Of a stretch of 61,781 nucleotides of DNA, positions 17,946 through 27,356 are shown piece by piece. The notes under the pieces were generated by a model. The model ran no database searches. It was given only the letters and a program-made list of their open reading frames with translations, and was not told the DNA's origin. Position 1 is the stretch's first letter. Every line of letters starts with the position of its first letter. The DNA comes from Gemmatimonadota bacterium (GTDB taxonomy: Bacteria > Gemmatimonadota > Gemmatimonadetes > Longimicrobiales > Gaopeijiaceae), in contig JAPPNM010000146.1 of NCBI GenBank assembly GCA_028873825.1, positions 1 to 61,781 of the forward strand. Direction: 5' to 3'. The translations under genes were made by a program, and so were the position numbers.

Positions 17946-19780
17946 CGATCGGGCCGGCGGTCCCACGCCGTGCTGCGGCCCGCGAGTTCGTACTCCCCGA
18001 GGGTCTGGATCGTGTCCCTCGGTATCCCGTGCCTTCCCCGCAGGTAGAAGTCGGCGGTCTTGGCCACCAGCGGCGCCGCGACCCCCGAGCCGCTTCCCCC
18101 GAACTCGACGAGCGCGACGACCACGATTTCGGGAGGAGCGCCGTACGGACCGGCCATCCCGGTGAACCAGGCGTGGTTGGGCCGGTCCCCGCCGCTCTGG
18201 GCCGTGCCCGTCTTGCCCAGGAGATCGAAGTGCTCCAGGGAGGAACGGTAGGCGGTGCCCCCCTGCCGGGTGACCCTCCGCATCCCCTCGCGGATGTGCT
18301 CGAGGTGTTCCTTCGGGATGTCCAGGCTCCAGCCTTCTTCGTTCGCGCCGGCGGCGGAGCGGCGGAGCGAAGGCGCGGGAGCGGATCCGTCGCGGGCAAC
18401 GGCAAGGAGGAACTGGGCCATCTTGAGGGGCGTCTGGTCGTTCGGTCCCTGGCCGATGGCGAGGACCACGGCTTCGCCCTCGCGGGGATCGTAGCCGAAG
18501 CGCCGCTTCCAGTATCCGGCGCCCTCCGGAAAGTTGCCCCCGGCCTCCTCCGGCAGGTCGATGCCGCACCGGGCACCGAAGCCCATGCGGTTTCCGACCT
18601 CCAGCAGACGCCGCAGGCCGATCTGCGCGCCCAGCTGGTAGAAGTACACGTTGCAGGAGTGCTGGATGGCGCCCGCCAGCGCCAGCGAACCGTGCCCCTC
18701 CTCCTTCCAGCAGTGATAGGTCCGGCTGCCGAAGACGTAGGATCCGCGGCAGGAGACCGGCATGCGCCGGGCGGGGGTCACGACCCCGAGCTCGAGCGCG
18801 ATCGCGGCCGTCGCCAGCTTCCACGGCGACCCGGGGGGATACTTGCCCATCACGGCCCGGTGGAAGAGCGGACTGTCGGGATCCTCGACGAGACGACCCC
18901 AGGCGGCCCGGTCGACGACCCCCGCGAAGACGTTGGGATCGAAGGAGGGCGCGGAGTACAGCGCGAGCACGCCCCCGGTCTCCACGTCGAGGGCCACCAC
19001 CGATCCGTTCAGGCTGTCGGGGAAGACGCGGTGGATCCACTCCATGAGTTCCAGGTCGAGGTTGAGGTCGATGTCCGTCCCGGGCTGCTCGGTCACGCTC
19101 GGAACTCCCGCGAACGACCCCACGATCCGTCCCTCCGCGTTGACCTCGACGTACCGGGTTCCCGACTTGCCCTGCAGCACCGACTCGTACTGCGCCTCGA
19201 CGCCCGACCGCCCCACCGTCCAGCCGGGCTCGGCCCCCTCGTCCTCGCGAGCCTCGAGCTCGGTTTCGTTGATCTGGCCCACGTACCCGGTCACGTGCGC
19301 GCCCACCTCTCCGGCCGGGTATCGTCGCTTGGGCCGCGACTCGATCAGGAGGCGCGGAAAGATCGACCGGCGTTCCTCGAGCGCCGCCACCGCGTCGAAC
19401 GGCGCGTCCACCGAGACCAGGAGGGGCCGGGGCGGGCCCGAACGGGCCCGGGCGGAGAGTTCCTCGAAGCGCCGGTCGTCGATCCCGAGATGCTCGCGCA
19501 GCCTGCGCAGCGTCGAGATCATCGAATCGGGCCTGCCGGGAACTACGGAGACCGAGTAGCCCGGCACGTTGTCGGCCAGCACCCGCCCCGCCCTGTCGCG
19601 GATGATCCCTCGCGGAGCGGGAACGGTGAGCGGTCGCAGACGATTCGACCGGGACTGCAGAAGCCACTCCGAGGACAGGAGGACCTGGGCCCGGAAGAGG
19701 ACGGCGACGAGCACCCCGAGCAGAACCACCACGACGATGCGGGCGCGCACCGCGAGCGACCGGAGGCGGCGTGGATTCAC
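17942..19780 (-). CDS. mrdA: Penicillin-binding protein 2, elongasome transpeptidase
   Basis: A class B PBP that crosslinks peptidoglycan in the lateral wall with RodA. One N-terminal membrane anchor (about 12-32) is followed by the dimerisation domain with PAPRGIIRDRAGRVLADN. The transpeptidase domain has the SxxK motif as PPGSPWKLAT (Pro-Trp instead of the usual Thr-Phe), SCN in IQHSCNVYFYQLGAQIG and KTG in LLGKTGTAQSGG. Two extra cysteines (CRGSYVF, YHCWKEEGHG) match the SRAL/CHGHG-type loop of PBP2s. The GTG at 19780 overlaps the mreD stop (GTGA). The 612-residue length is normal. Confidence 0.94.
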   Translation of the reverse strand: MNPRRLRSLAVRARIVVVVLLGVLVAVLFRAQVLLSSEWLLQSRSNRLRPLTVPAPRGIIRDRAGRVLADNVPGYSVSVVPGRPDSMISTLRRLREHLGIDDRRFEELSARARSGPPRPLLVSVDAPFDAVAALEERRSIFPRLLIESRPKRRYPAGEVGAHVTGYVGQINETELEAREDEGAEPGWTVGRSGVEAQYESVLQGKSGTRYVEVNAEGRIVGSFAGVPSVTEQPGTDIDLNLDLELMEWIHRVFPDSLNGSVVALDVETGGVLALYSAPSFDPNVFAGVVDRAAWGRLVEDPDSPLFHRAVMGKYPPGSPWKLATAAIALELGVVTPARRMPVSCRGSYVFGSRTYHCWKEEGHGSLALAGAIQHSCNVYFYQLGAQIGLRRLLEVGNRMGFGARCGIDLPEEAGGNFPEGAGYWKRRFGYDPREGEAVVLAIGQGPNDQTPLKMAQFLLAVARDGSAPAPSLRRSAAGANEEGWSLDIPKEHLEHIREGMRRVTRQGGTAYRSSLEHFDLLGKTGTAQSGGDRPNHAWFTGMAGPYGAPPEIVVVALVEFGGSGSGVAAPLVAKTADFYLRGRHGIPRDTIQTLGEYELAGRSTAWDRRPDR

Positions 19781-20262
19781 GGACGTCGCCGGACCGGCGG
19801 GCGCCTGATGAAGAGAAGCCGGACGCCGAGTCCGGCCGCGGCGGCGTAGAGAGCTGCCAACGGGGACTCCGCCAGGGCCAGATCGTGGAACGGCGGACGG
19901 GCGACGGGATCGGACGCAACCCACTCGAGAAGGTCGCGGCCCCACTTTCCGAGGGCGAGGAAGACGGCCAGGAACGGAATCGAGTCGCCGACGAAGAAGT
20001 CCCGCGTCCGGGCTCCCAGCGCTCCGACGACGGTGAGGGCGAAGACGCTGGCCCCGAAGGAAACCGCCGCGAACGCGTCCTCCGCCAACCCCAACGCGAA
20101 CCCCAGCGCCGCCGCTCCTGCGGCGCTGCCGAGCGCGCGGCTGGCGAGAAGCAGCGCAACGACGACGAGATCCGGCGCCGCGGGCCCGAGCGCCAGGGCG
20201 ACATGCAGCACGAGATGCACCGCGATCAGAGCCGTGCAGAGCAGGAAGAAACGAAGCCTCAC
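19777..20262 (-). CDS. mreD: Rod-shape-determining protein MreD
   Basis: A small, very hydrophobic protein of 161 residues with about five predicted membrane helices, the integral inner-membrane partner of MreC and RodA in the elongasome. Sequence motifs in this family are weak, so the call rests on size, hydropathy and its place between mreC and mrdA. The GTG at 20262 overlaps the mreC stop by four bases (GTGA). It ends in an Arg/Pro-rich tail. Confidence 0.85.
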   Translation of the reverse strand: MRLRFFLLCTALIAVHLVLHVALALGPAAPDLVVVALLLASRALGSAAGAAALGFALGLAEDAFAAVSFGASVFALTVVGALGARTRDFFVGDSIPFLAVFLALGKWGRDLLEWVASDPVARPPFHDLALAESPLAALYAAAAGLGVRLLFIRRPPVRRRP

Positions 20263-21128
20263 GGCGGATCCGCCCGCTCCGGGGGGAGTGCGCCGCCGGC
20301 CCTGGGGACGGTCGCGCCGGTCTCGCTCCCGGTGTAGACCACGGCGTGGGTGACCGCACCGGGATGGACGGCGGGCTCCACGTAGTAGCTCCGGCTCCAC
20401 CCCACCGAGGCATCTGCGGGCCCCGCGATCCAGCCTATGCGGATGCCCCTGGGGAACGTCCCCCCTCTCCCCGATGTCACCAGCTCGTCACCGGGACTCA
20501 GGTCCGACAGGTACGCGGTCCCGCGAATGACCAGCCTGTCCTGTTCGCGGAAGCCGCCTCTCACCGCCTCGACGAGGCCGTGAGCGCGCGCGTCGGGTGT
20601 CATGGCCGCCACGCGAAAGTCCCGGTGAGACCAGTCGTAGCCCACCGAGTAACGGGAAAACACCTCCTGCACCTGCCCGAGCAACCCGCCTTCGGTCACC
20701 ACGGCGCCGAAGGCTCCGATGCCGCCGTCCGAACCCGAGTCGAGGTGGAAGGCGCTCTCCGAGCCCGCGGTTCCCACGCGGATCACGGTGACGGCCCTGG
20801 CGCGACGGCCCCGCCGGTCCCTCAACTCGAGCAGATTCCGCAGCTGCCGGTTCTCTTCGGCCAGCGTCCGATGAGCGGCCACGGGAGCCACCAGCGAGTC
20901 CATCTGGGTCCGAAGGACGTCGAAACCGAGAGCGCGCTCGCGGGTTCGGGCGATCGCCCCGTTGATCTCGATGAAGGGACCGAGCACCGTCTCCCGCAGG
21001 AGGTGCCGCATCGCCCGCTGGGGCCCCGGGGGAAGATTGAGAACGATGAGCGAGCCCAGAACCAGCCCGACCGCGACCAGCAGGTCCATCTTTCTGCGCT
21101 CCCGCGTCCGCTTGTACTGTCCGGCCAT
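20259..21128 (-). CDS. mreC: Rod-shape-determining protein MreC
   Basis: A periplasmic scaffold that organises PBP2 and RodA. It has a basic N-terminus, one membrane anchor (about 15-33), a predicted coiled coil including RTLAEENRQLRNLLEL, and a beta-barrel domain with FHLDSGSDGGIGAFGAVV and LSPGDELVTSGRGGTFPRGI, both typical of MreC. The C-terminus is Pro/Ala-rich. The 289-residue length is usual. It lies 95 nt downstream of mreB and overlaps mreD by four bases. Confidence 0.93.
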   Translation of the reverse strand: MAGQYKRTRERRKMDLLVAVGLVLGSLIVLNLPPGPQRAMRHLLRETVLGPFIEINGAIARTRERALGFDVLRTQMDSLVAPVAAHRTLAEENRQLRNLLELRDRRGRRARAVTVIRVGTAGSESAFHLDSGSDGGIGAFGAVVTEGGLLGQVQEVFSRYSVGYDWSHRDFRVAAMTPDARAHGLVEAVRGGFREQDRLVIRGTAYLSDLSPGDELVTSGRGGTFPRGIRIGWIAGPADASVGWSRSYYVEPAVHPGAVTHAVVYTGSETGATVPRAGGALPPERADPP

Positions 21129-21223
21129 CGGAGTTTACATCGTGACCGGGCCGACGCGACGGTCCGGCCCGGCGCATCGCAGGAGGAAGGCCGGGAGGGC
21201 GTTGTCCACGGGGCTAGCAGGTC

Positions 21224-22267
21224 CTAGGTCCTTAGGACCGGCCGGTACTTCGCGAAGTTCTCCAATATCCGGCCCGAGCCCCGAACGACGCAGGTCATGG
21301 GCTCCTCGTCAACGTGAATCGGCAGGTTCGTCTCGAGCGCGACGAGCTTGTCGAGACCGCGTATCAGCGCTCCGCCTCCCGTCATCACGATGCCGAAGTC
21401 CACGATGTCCGAAGCGAGTTCGGGGGGCGTGATCTCCAGCGCCGACCGCACCGCTTCGACGATGGAGCGCAACGGTTCCTGCAGGCACTCGCGAATCTCC
21501 TCGGAGTGGATCACCACCATCTTCGGAATCCCGGAGAGCAGGTCTCTCCCCTTGACCTCCATTTCGCGCTCGTTCTCGATCGGAATCGCCGAGCCGATCT
21601 GCATCTTTATTGCTTCGGCGGTGGGTTCGCCGATCAGCAGGTTGTAGTTCTTGCGCAGGAAGGTGACGATGGACTGGTCCAGCTCGTCGCCGCCGATGCG
21701 GATCGAGGTGTCCGCCACGATCCCGGACAGCGCGATCACGGCGATCTCGGTCGTTCCGCCGCCGATGTCGATGACCATGTTCCCGCGCGGGGTCTCGATG
21801 GGCAGTCCCACGCCGATGGCCGCGGCCATCGGTTCGGCGACCATGTAGACCTCGTTCGCGCCCGCGGCCTGGGCCGAGGAGCGGACGGCGCGCCTCTCGA
21901 GTTCGGTGATGCCCGAAGGCACGCCCACCACCACGCGGGGCTTGATGCGGAAGATCCGCTTCGACATCACCTGCTTGAGAAAGTGTCGAAGCATGAGTTC
22001 GGTGACGTCCACATCCGCTATCACCCCGTCCTTTAGCGGGCGGACGGCCTCGATTCCGTCCGGCGTCCTCCCGAGCATGCGCTTGGCCTCCAGACCCACG
22101 CTCATGATCCGCTTCGTCCCTCTCTCCACCGCGACCACCGACGGCTCGCTGAGAACGACACCCTCTCCCCTTACGCAGACCAACGTGTTCGCGGTCCCCA
22201 GATCGACGCCGATGTCGCCGGTCGGGACCAGCCGCTTCGAGCTAAACCAACTCGAGATCGGTGGCAA
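21224..22267 (-). CDS. mreB: Actin-like cell-shape protein MreB
   Basis: A cytoskeletal ATPase whose membrane-bound filaments guide the elongation machinery. Actin-fold motifs are clear: phosphate 1 GVDLGTANTLV, phosphate 2 MVIDIGGGTTEIAVIALSG, and adenosine motif GIVMTGGGALIRGLD. The start is a TTG at 22267; the ATG eight nt upstream is out of frame and closes after 11 codons. The 347-residue length is normal. It heads the mreBCD-mrdA-rodA run on the minus strand and lies 85 nt after the ald-dut stop, so it may have its own promoter, though I could not identify one. Confidence 0.96.
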   Translation of the reverse strand: MPPISSWFSSKRLVPTGDIGVDLGTANTLVCVRGEGVVLSEPSVVAVERGTKRIMSVGLEAKRMLGRTPDGIEAVRPLKDGVIADVDVTELMLRHFLKQVMSKRIFRIKPRVVVGVPSGITELERRAVRSSAQAAGANEVYMVAEPMAAAIGVGLPIETPRGNMVIDIGGGTTEIAVIALSGIVADTSIRIGGDELDQSIVTFLRKNYNLLIGEPTAEAIKMQIGSAIPIENEREMEVKGRDLLSGIPKMVVIHSEEIRECLQEPLRSIVEAVRSALEITPPELASDIVDFGIVMTGGGALIRGLDKLVALETNLPIHVDEEPMTCVVRGSGRILENFAKYRPVLRT

Positions 22268-22352
22268 CTGTCGTCATGAGCCGTGGGGGCTCCGGTTCGG
22301 GGTGTTGGAGGCCCGACTCTGCGGGTTGACCTAAACTACCGCAATCGTGTGT

Positions 22353-23912
22353 TCATTTCACGCCCGTACTGCCGAAGCGGCCCGCCCCGCGTTCGGTCGC
22401 CGAGAGTGCCGGGGCCTCCTCGACCGCGGGCGTAAGACAACGGTTGAAAACCAGTTGCGCGATCCTGTCGCCGCGCCGAATCTCCACCGGTTCGGGACCC
22501 AGGTTCTGCATGAGTATCTTGAGTTCGCCCCGGTAGTCGGAGTCTATGGTGCCCGGGCTGTTGGGAAGGGTGACGCCGTGCCGGGCGGCGAGTCCGGAGC
22601 GGGGCCGCACCTGGCACTCGACCCCCTCGGGCAGTTCCATTGCCAGTCCGGTACGCGCCGCGCGGACTTCCCCGGGCGCGAGCCGGAAGCGCTCGCAGCT
22701 GCGAACGTCGTATCCGGCGGCGCCTCCCGTCGCCCGCGCCGGCAACTCCAGGTCGGGATTCGACCGAAGCCGTTTGAAGCGGACGCGGTCTCCGGCACCC
22801 GAAGCACGATCGCCGGGCGGCTCGCAGCTCATCCCGAACGCCTCGGCCACCCCCGCGTGAACCACTTCGCCGGCGATCACGTTGACGCCCCGGGCGAGGT
22901 CCGCGTCGTCCCGGCACGCCCGCCGCCAACCCTTGCGGGCGATTTGAAGAACGTAGGGCAGCGTCGCATTCGTGAGCGCCAGCGTCGACGTGCGCGGAAC
23001 CGCCCCGGGCATGTTCGTCACGCCGTAGTGGATGACGCCGTCGACCTCGTAGACCGGATCCTCGTGGGTCGTGGGCCGGATCGTCTCCACGCAGCCCCCC
23101 TGGTCCACCGCCACGTCGACGATCACCGACCCGCGCCGCATGGCCGACAGGTCCTCGCGCGTCACCAGCTTCGGCGCCTTGTTCCCGGGAACCAGCACCG
23201 CGCCTACGACAAGGTCGGAGTCCCCGAGCTGCTTCCGCACCGCGTAGCGGGTGGAGAAGAGCACGTTCACGTTGGCCGGCATGATGTCGGCGAGGTGGCG
23301 CAGCCGCGGGAGGGACACGTCCATCACCGATACGCGCGCCCCCAGCCCCGCCGCCATCCGCGCCGCCTCGGTGCCCACGACGCCCCCGCCCAGCACGAGG
23401 ACCTTGGCGGGAAGCACTCCCGGGACGCCGCCGAGCAGGATTCCGGATCCGCCGGAAGGCCGGCCCAGGTACTTGGCGCCCTCCTGAATCGCCATCCGGC
23501 CCGCCACCTCGCTCATCGGCGTGAGAAGGGGAAGGTCCCCGCTCTCGGGACCCACGGTCTCGTATGCGATGGCAACGCACCCGCTGTCCATGACGGCCCG
23601 GACGAGCGCCTCCGAGGCCGCGAAGTGGAAGAAGGCGAAGACGACCTGGTGCTTCCGCATGAGCGGCCACTCGGAAGCCACCGGCTCCTTGACCTTCATG
23701 ATCATCTCCGCCCGCCCCCAGACTTCCTCCGCGTCCGCGACGATCCGCGCCCCCGCCCGCTCGTAGAAGTCGTCGGTGAAGCCGCTGGCGTCCCCGGCCC
23801 CGGCCTGGACCAGCACCTCCCGCCCCGCCCTCTTCAGCGCCTCCGCGCCGGCGGGGGTGAGCGCGACCCGGTATTCGTTCTGCTTGACCTCCGCCGGAAC
23901 GCCCAAGAGCAT
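22353..23912 (-). CDS. Alanine dehydrogenase fused in frame to dUTPase
   Basis: One uninterrupted frame of 519 residues holds two complete enzymes. Residues 1 to about 365 are alanine dehydrogenase (reversible NAD-dependent L-alanine to pyruvate): GVPAEVKQNEYRVALTP, MIMKVKEP, FFHFAA, VLVLGGGVVGTEAARMA, VDVAVDQGGCVE. About 375-519 are a dUTPase (dUTP to dUMP) with all five motifs: AAGYDVRS, RPRSGLAARHG, GTIDSDYRGEL, RIAQLVF and RGAGRFGSTG. The linker is about ten residues (CEPPGDRASGAGDRV). No stop lies between them; the in-frame ATG in AFGMSCEPPG could give separate dUTPase by internal initiation. The ATG at 23912 is two bases after the M16 peptidase stop. Either a bifunctional protein or a lost stop; the individual functions are sure, the fusion is as read. 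Confidence 0.9.
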   Translation of the reverse strand: MLLGVPAEVKQNEYRVALTPAGAEALKRAGREVLVQAGAGDASGFTDDFYERAGARIVADAEEVWGRAEMIMKVKEPVASEWPLMRKHQVVFAFFHFAASEALVRAVMDSGCVAIAYETVGPESGDLPLLTPMSEVAGRMAIQEGAKYLGRPSGGSGILLGGVPGVLPAKVLVLGGGVVGTEAARMAAGLGARVSVMDVSLPRLRHLADIMPANVNVLFSTRYAVRKQLGDSDLVVGAVLVPGNKAPKLVTREDLSAMRRGSVIVDVAVDQGGCVETIRPTTHEDPVYEVDGVIHYGVTNMPGAVPRTSTLALTNATLPYVLQIARKGWRRACRDDADLARGVNVIAGEVVHAGVAEAFGMSCEPPGDRASGAGDRVRFKRLRSNPDLELPARATGGAAGYDVRSCERFRLAPGEVRAARTGLAMELPEGVECQVRPRSGLAARHGVTLPNSPGTIDSDYRGELKILMQNLGPEPVEIRRGDRIAQLVFNRCLTPAVEEAPALSATERGAGRFGSTGVK

Positions 23913-23914
23913 CG

Positions 23915-25183
23915 CTAGCAGCCCGTGGATAAAGCGTGGGGGCCGAGGCACAGCGCGTACTGGAGCTCGGGGTCGATCGCCTCCCCCGCCACTCTGACGA
24001 TATCGCACTCCGACACCGCGTCGATGAGCTCCCGCGCCTCGTCCGGACCGACGAAGGGTTCGCCGCGCAGCGCGAAGCCGGCGAGCCGGTGGAGGCGCGC
24101 GCCCGGGGACTCGAGCGCCAGCATGATCCGCCCCTTCACCTGTTCCCTGGTGTCGGCGAGTTCGCCGGCGGGAAGGCCTTCGGCGGACACGGCCCGGCAG
24201 ACCTCGCGGACCGCGTCCAGGGCGGCCGGGGCCGAGGCGGGGCGGGTTCCCACATAGACGCCCAGAACGCCGGCGCGGGCGTAGAACGACTGAAACGAGT
24301 AGACCGCGTACGCCAGCGCGAGTTCTTCGCGGACGCGCTGGAAGAGCCGCGAGCTCATCCCGCCGCCCAGCGCCGCCGACAACACGATCAGCGCGTAGCG
24401 ATCCGGGTGCGAATGCCCGGGCGTGTCCCGGCCGAGCACGATGTGAACCTGCGCGAGGTCGCGGTCCACCCGGTCGGTTCCAGGCCGCGCCCGCCGCGGA
24501 CCGGCCACTCCCTTCGCCCCGCCGCCCGGCCGGATCCCTCCGAACCACTTCCCTGCAAGGTCCACGAACGCGTCGTGGTCCACGCGCCCGGTCGCGGCGA
24601 CCACCATGTTGGCCCCCACGTAGGTGTCGCGATGAAGGGCGGCGAGGTCGTCGCGCGAGATCGCGGCGACGCCGTCCCGCGTCCCCAGGATCGAGTTCCC
24701 GTACGGGTGGCCGCCCCACATCCGGCCCCCGTGCAGCTCGAAGACCAGATCGTCGGGGGTGTCCTCCACCGCCGCGATCTCCTCGCCCACCACCTCCTTC
24801 TCGCGGTCCAGATCCTCCTGTGAGAGCAGGGGATTGCGCACGATGTCGGAAAGCACCTCCACCGCCCGCGGGAGGTGGCCGGCCAGGATCCGGGCCTCGT
24901 AGCCGGTGTGTTCGCGCGACGTGTGGGCGTTGAGCGATCCCCCCAGGCTCTCCAGCGCGACCGCGATCTCCCGGCGGGAGCGGTTCTCCGTTCCGCGGAA
25001 GACCATGTGCTCCAGAAGGTGGCTGGCCCCCGTCATCTCCGCGGGCTCCAGCGCCGAGCCCTGCCGCACCCACACGCCGACCGCCGCCGAGCGCACCCCC
25101 CGCATGGATTCGGTCAGCACCCCGACACCGTTGTCGAGGCGGGTCGCGCGGTGTTCCCCGCCGTTGCCGGCGCGGCGCGTCAC
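23915..25183 (-). CDS. M16-family zinc metallopeptidase (processing-peptidase-like)
   Basis: Inverzincin-type peptidase: the N-terminal half has HLLEHMVFRGT, the HxxEH zinc motif, and downstream REKEVVGEEIAAVEDTPDD supplies the distal Glu. An M16 C-terminal domain follows (GGGMSSRLFQRVREELALAYAVYS). The 422-residue single-subunit length fits bacterial mlpA/PepR proteins, commonly found after pnp. I prefer the GTG at 25183, which has GGGGAGG eight nt upstream, over the TTG at 25204. No signal peptide is seen, so it is probably cytoplasmic. It starts 23 nt after pnp. Confidence 0.9.
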   Translation of the reverse strand: MTRRAGNGGEHRATRLDNGVGVLTESMRGVRSAAVGVWVRQGSALEPAEMTGASHLLEHMVFRGTENRSRREIAVALESLGGSLNAHTSREHTGYEARILAGHLPRAVEVLSDIVRNPLLSQEDLDREKEVVGEEIAAVEDTPDDLVFELHGGRMWGGHPYGNSILGTRDGVAAISRDDLAALHRDTYVGANMVVAATGRVDHDAFVDLAGKWFGGIRPGGGAKGVAGPRRARPGTDRVDRDLAQVHIVLGRDTPGHSHPDRYALIVLSAALGGGMSSRLFQRVREELALAYAVYSFQSFYARAGVLGVYVGTRPASAPAALDAVREVCRAVSAEGLPAGELADTREQVKGRIMLALESPGARLHRLAGFALRGEPFVGPDEARELIDAVSECDIVRVAGEAIDPELQYALCLGPHALSTGC

Positions 25184-25206
25184 GGCGGTCGCCCCTCCCC
25201 GCAACG

Positions 25207-27339
25207 CTACCCGGAGCCCGCCCCGGCCTTCTTCGCCGCACTCCGGTCGTCATCCGCGGCGGCGGCCTTCTTGGAAAGGCGCATCCGGCCCTTCTCGTCG
25301 ATCGAGAGCAGCTTCACCCGGACGATGTCGCCCCGGTTGACCACGTCCTCGGTCCTGCCCACCCTGTAGTCGGCCAGCTCGGAGATGTGACAGAGTCCCT
25401 CCACTCCCGGCATGATCTCGACGAAGGCGCCGAAGGTGGTCGTGTTCTTCACCGGGCCTTCGTAGATGCGGCCGACCTCCGGCTCCTGGATGATCGCCTC
25501 GATCATCTCCCGCGCCCGCGCCGCCGCCTCTCCCGACACGGCCGCGATCTTCACGACCCCGTCGTCGTCGACCTCGATGGTTGCGCCGGACTCGTCCTGT
25601 ATCGCGCGAATCGTCTTGCCCTTGGGCCCGATGATGTCGCCTATCTTCTCGGGGTTGATTCGGATCGACGTGATTCGCGGGGCGTGCGGCGAAAGGTCGT
25701 CGCGCGCCGCGCCTATCGCGGCGTGCATGCGGTCCAGGATGTGCATGCGCCCCTTGCGGGCCTGCTCCAGCGCTTCCTCGAGCAGCTCGAAGGAGAGCCC
25801 TTCGATCTTGATGTCCATCTGGATCGACGTCACGCCCCTTCGGGTGCCGGCCACCTTGAAGTCCATGTCGCCCAGGGCGTCCTCCATGCCCAGTATGTCG
25901 GTCAGGATCGCCGCGCGGTCGCCCTCGGTTACGAGACCCATGGCCACGCCGGCGCAGGCGGCCTTGACCGGCACGCCCGCATCCATGAGGGACAGCGACG
26001 CCGAGCAGACCGACGCCATCGAGGAGGACCCGTTCGACTCGAGGATGTCGGAGACGATCCGTATCGTGTAGGGGAAGTCGTCGTACTCGGGCAGCAGCGG
26101 CCGGATGGCCCGCTCGGCCAGCGCGCCGTGTCCCTTCTCGCGCCGCGAGGTCGAGCGGATGGGCCTGGCCTCCCCCACCGAGAAGGGGGGGAAGTTGTAG
26201 TGCAGCATGAACGATTTGGTGATCTGTTCCGGGGTGTCGATCGAGTCGATGCGCTGCTCGTCCCTGGAAGTCCCCAAGGTGACCACGCCGAGGGACTGGG
26301 TCTCGCCCCGGGTGAAGAGGGCGGAGCCGTGGGTCCTCGGCAGCACCCCGACTTCGCAGTCGATGGCGCGCACGTCCTCGAAACCGCGGCCGTCGGCCCG
26401 CAGTCCTTCGTCCAGGATTCGCGCCCTCACGCTCTTCTTCTCAAGCGACCGGACGACCTCCCTGACGCCGTCCTCGTCGACCGAACCCTCGGGATCTTCG
26501 CCCGCCAGCCGCCCGGCCACATCGGCCGCTATCTCCGCGAGCGCCGCCATGCGGTCCTGCTTCCCCGCGATCCGCACGGCCTCGGCCACCCTCCCGCCGG
26601 CCGCCTTCTCCACGCGGCTCGCAAGTTCGGGGGCGACCCGCTTGGGCTCCCAGGCCATTTCGGGCCGACATCGCGGCGCGATGAGCTCCTCCTGGATCTC
26701 GATCAGCTCCCGGATCGCCCCGTGGGCCACCTTGAGCCCCTCGAGGATCTCCTTTTCGGGCACCTGCATGGCCCCGCCCTCCACCATGACGATGGCGCCG
26801 GCGGACCCCGCCACCACGATGTCCACGTCGGCGTATTCGAGCTGCGTGAAGGTCGGGTTCACCACCCAGTTCCCCTGGATCCGCCCGATCCGGACCGAAG
26901 CGACCGGCGTGCGGAAGGGAATCACCGAGGTGTTCAGCGCCACCGACGCGCCGATGAGCGTCAGCACGTCGGCGTCGTTCTCCTGGTCTGCGCTCAGCAC
27001 CTGGGCGTGGACCTGGGTCTCGTGGAAGAAACCGTCGGGGAAGAGTGGGCGCAGCGTCCGGTCGGCAAGCCGGGCGGAGAGGACCTCCTTCTCGTGCGGA
27101 GCCCCTTCGCGCTTGAAGAAGCCGCCCGGGATCTTGCCGGCCGCGTAGGCCTTCTCGCGGTACTCGACGGTGAGGGGGAAGAAGGGGAGGTGGGTCGGCC
27201 TGTCCTGTACCGTCGCCGTCACGAGGACGACGGTCTCGCCGAACCGCACGAGGCATGCGCCGTGCGCGAGGCGGGCCATGCGACCGACCTCGAGGACGAG
27301 CTTTCTGCCGGCGAACCGGCGTTCGATTCTTTCGATCAT
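25207..27339 (-). CDS. pnp: Polyribonucleotide nucleotidyltransferase (PNPase)
   Basis: A phosphorolytic 3'-5' exoribonuclease. Two RNase PH domains (about 5-230 and 310-550) are separated by a helical domain. The second has MHYNFPPFSVGEARP, EILESNGSSSMA-like SDILESNGSSSMAS and DAGVPVKAACAGVAMGL. A KH domain follows with GDIIGPKGKTIRAIQ, then an S1 domain with FGAFVEIMPGVEGLCHISEL. The 710-residue length is normal. It is downstream of rpsO in the widely conserved rpsO-pnp order, with 118 nt between them. Confidence 0.97.
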   Translation of the reverse strand: MIERIERRFAGRKLVLEVGRMARLAHGACLVRFGETVVLVTATVQDRPTHLPFFPLTVEYREKAYAAGKIPGGFFKREGAPHEKEVLSARLADRTLRPLFPDGFFHETQVHAQVLSADQENDADVLTLIGASVALNTSVIPFRTPVASVRIGRIQGNWVVNPTFTQLEYADVDIVVAGSAGAIVMVEGGAMQVPEKEILEGLKVAHGAIRELIEIQEELIAPRCRPEMAWEPKRVAPELASRVEKAAGGRVAEAVRIAGKQDRMAALAEIAADVAGRLAGEDPEGSVDEDGVREVVRSLEKKSVRARILDEGLRADGRGFEDVRAIDCEVGVLPRTHGSALFTRGETQSLGVVTLGTSRDEQRIDSIDTPEQITKSFMLHYNFPPFSVGEARPIRSTSRREKGHGALAERAIRPLLPEYDDFPYTIRIVSDILESNGSSSMASVCSASLSLMDAGVPVKAACAGVAMGLVTEGDRAAILTDILGMEDALGDMDFKVAGTRRGVTSIQMDIKIEGLSFELLEEALEQARKGRMHILDRMHAAIGAARDDLSPHAPRITSIRINPEKIGDIIGPKGKTIRAIQDESGATIEVDDDGVVKIAAVSGEAAARAREMIEAIIQEPEVGRIYEGPVKNTTTFGAFVEIMPGVEGLCHISELADYRVGRTEDVVNRGDIVRVKLLSIDEKGRMRLSKKAAAADDDRSAAKKAGAGSG

Positions 27340-27356
27340 GTTGTCTTTCCGGGGAT

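Noticed and set aside
17946-20204. Upstream extension of the rodA frame
   Set aside because: Shadow of mrdA and mreD. The GTG at 17945 overlaps the mrdA stop and gives a normal RodA.
22268-22352. mreB promoter
   Set aside because: AT-richer patches (TAGTTT) occur, but no -35/-10 pair with acceptable spacing was found.
23915-23935. Similarity of gcccgtggataaa to the 51-bp nuo repeat
   Set aside because: Only about 13 bases match and they lie inside the M16 peptidase 3' end; chance is likely.
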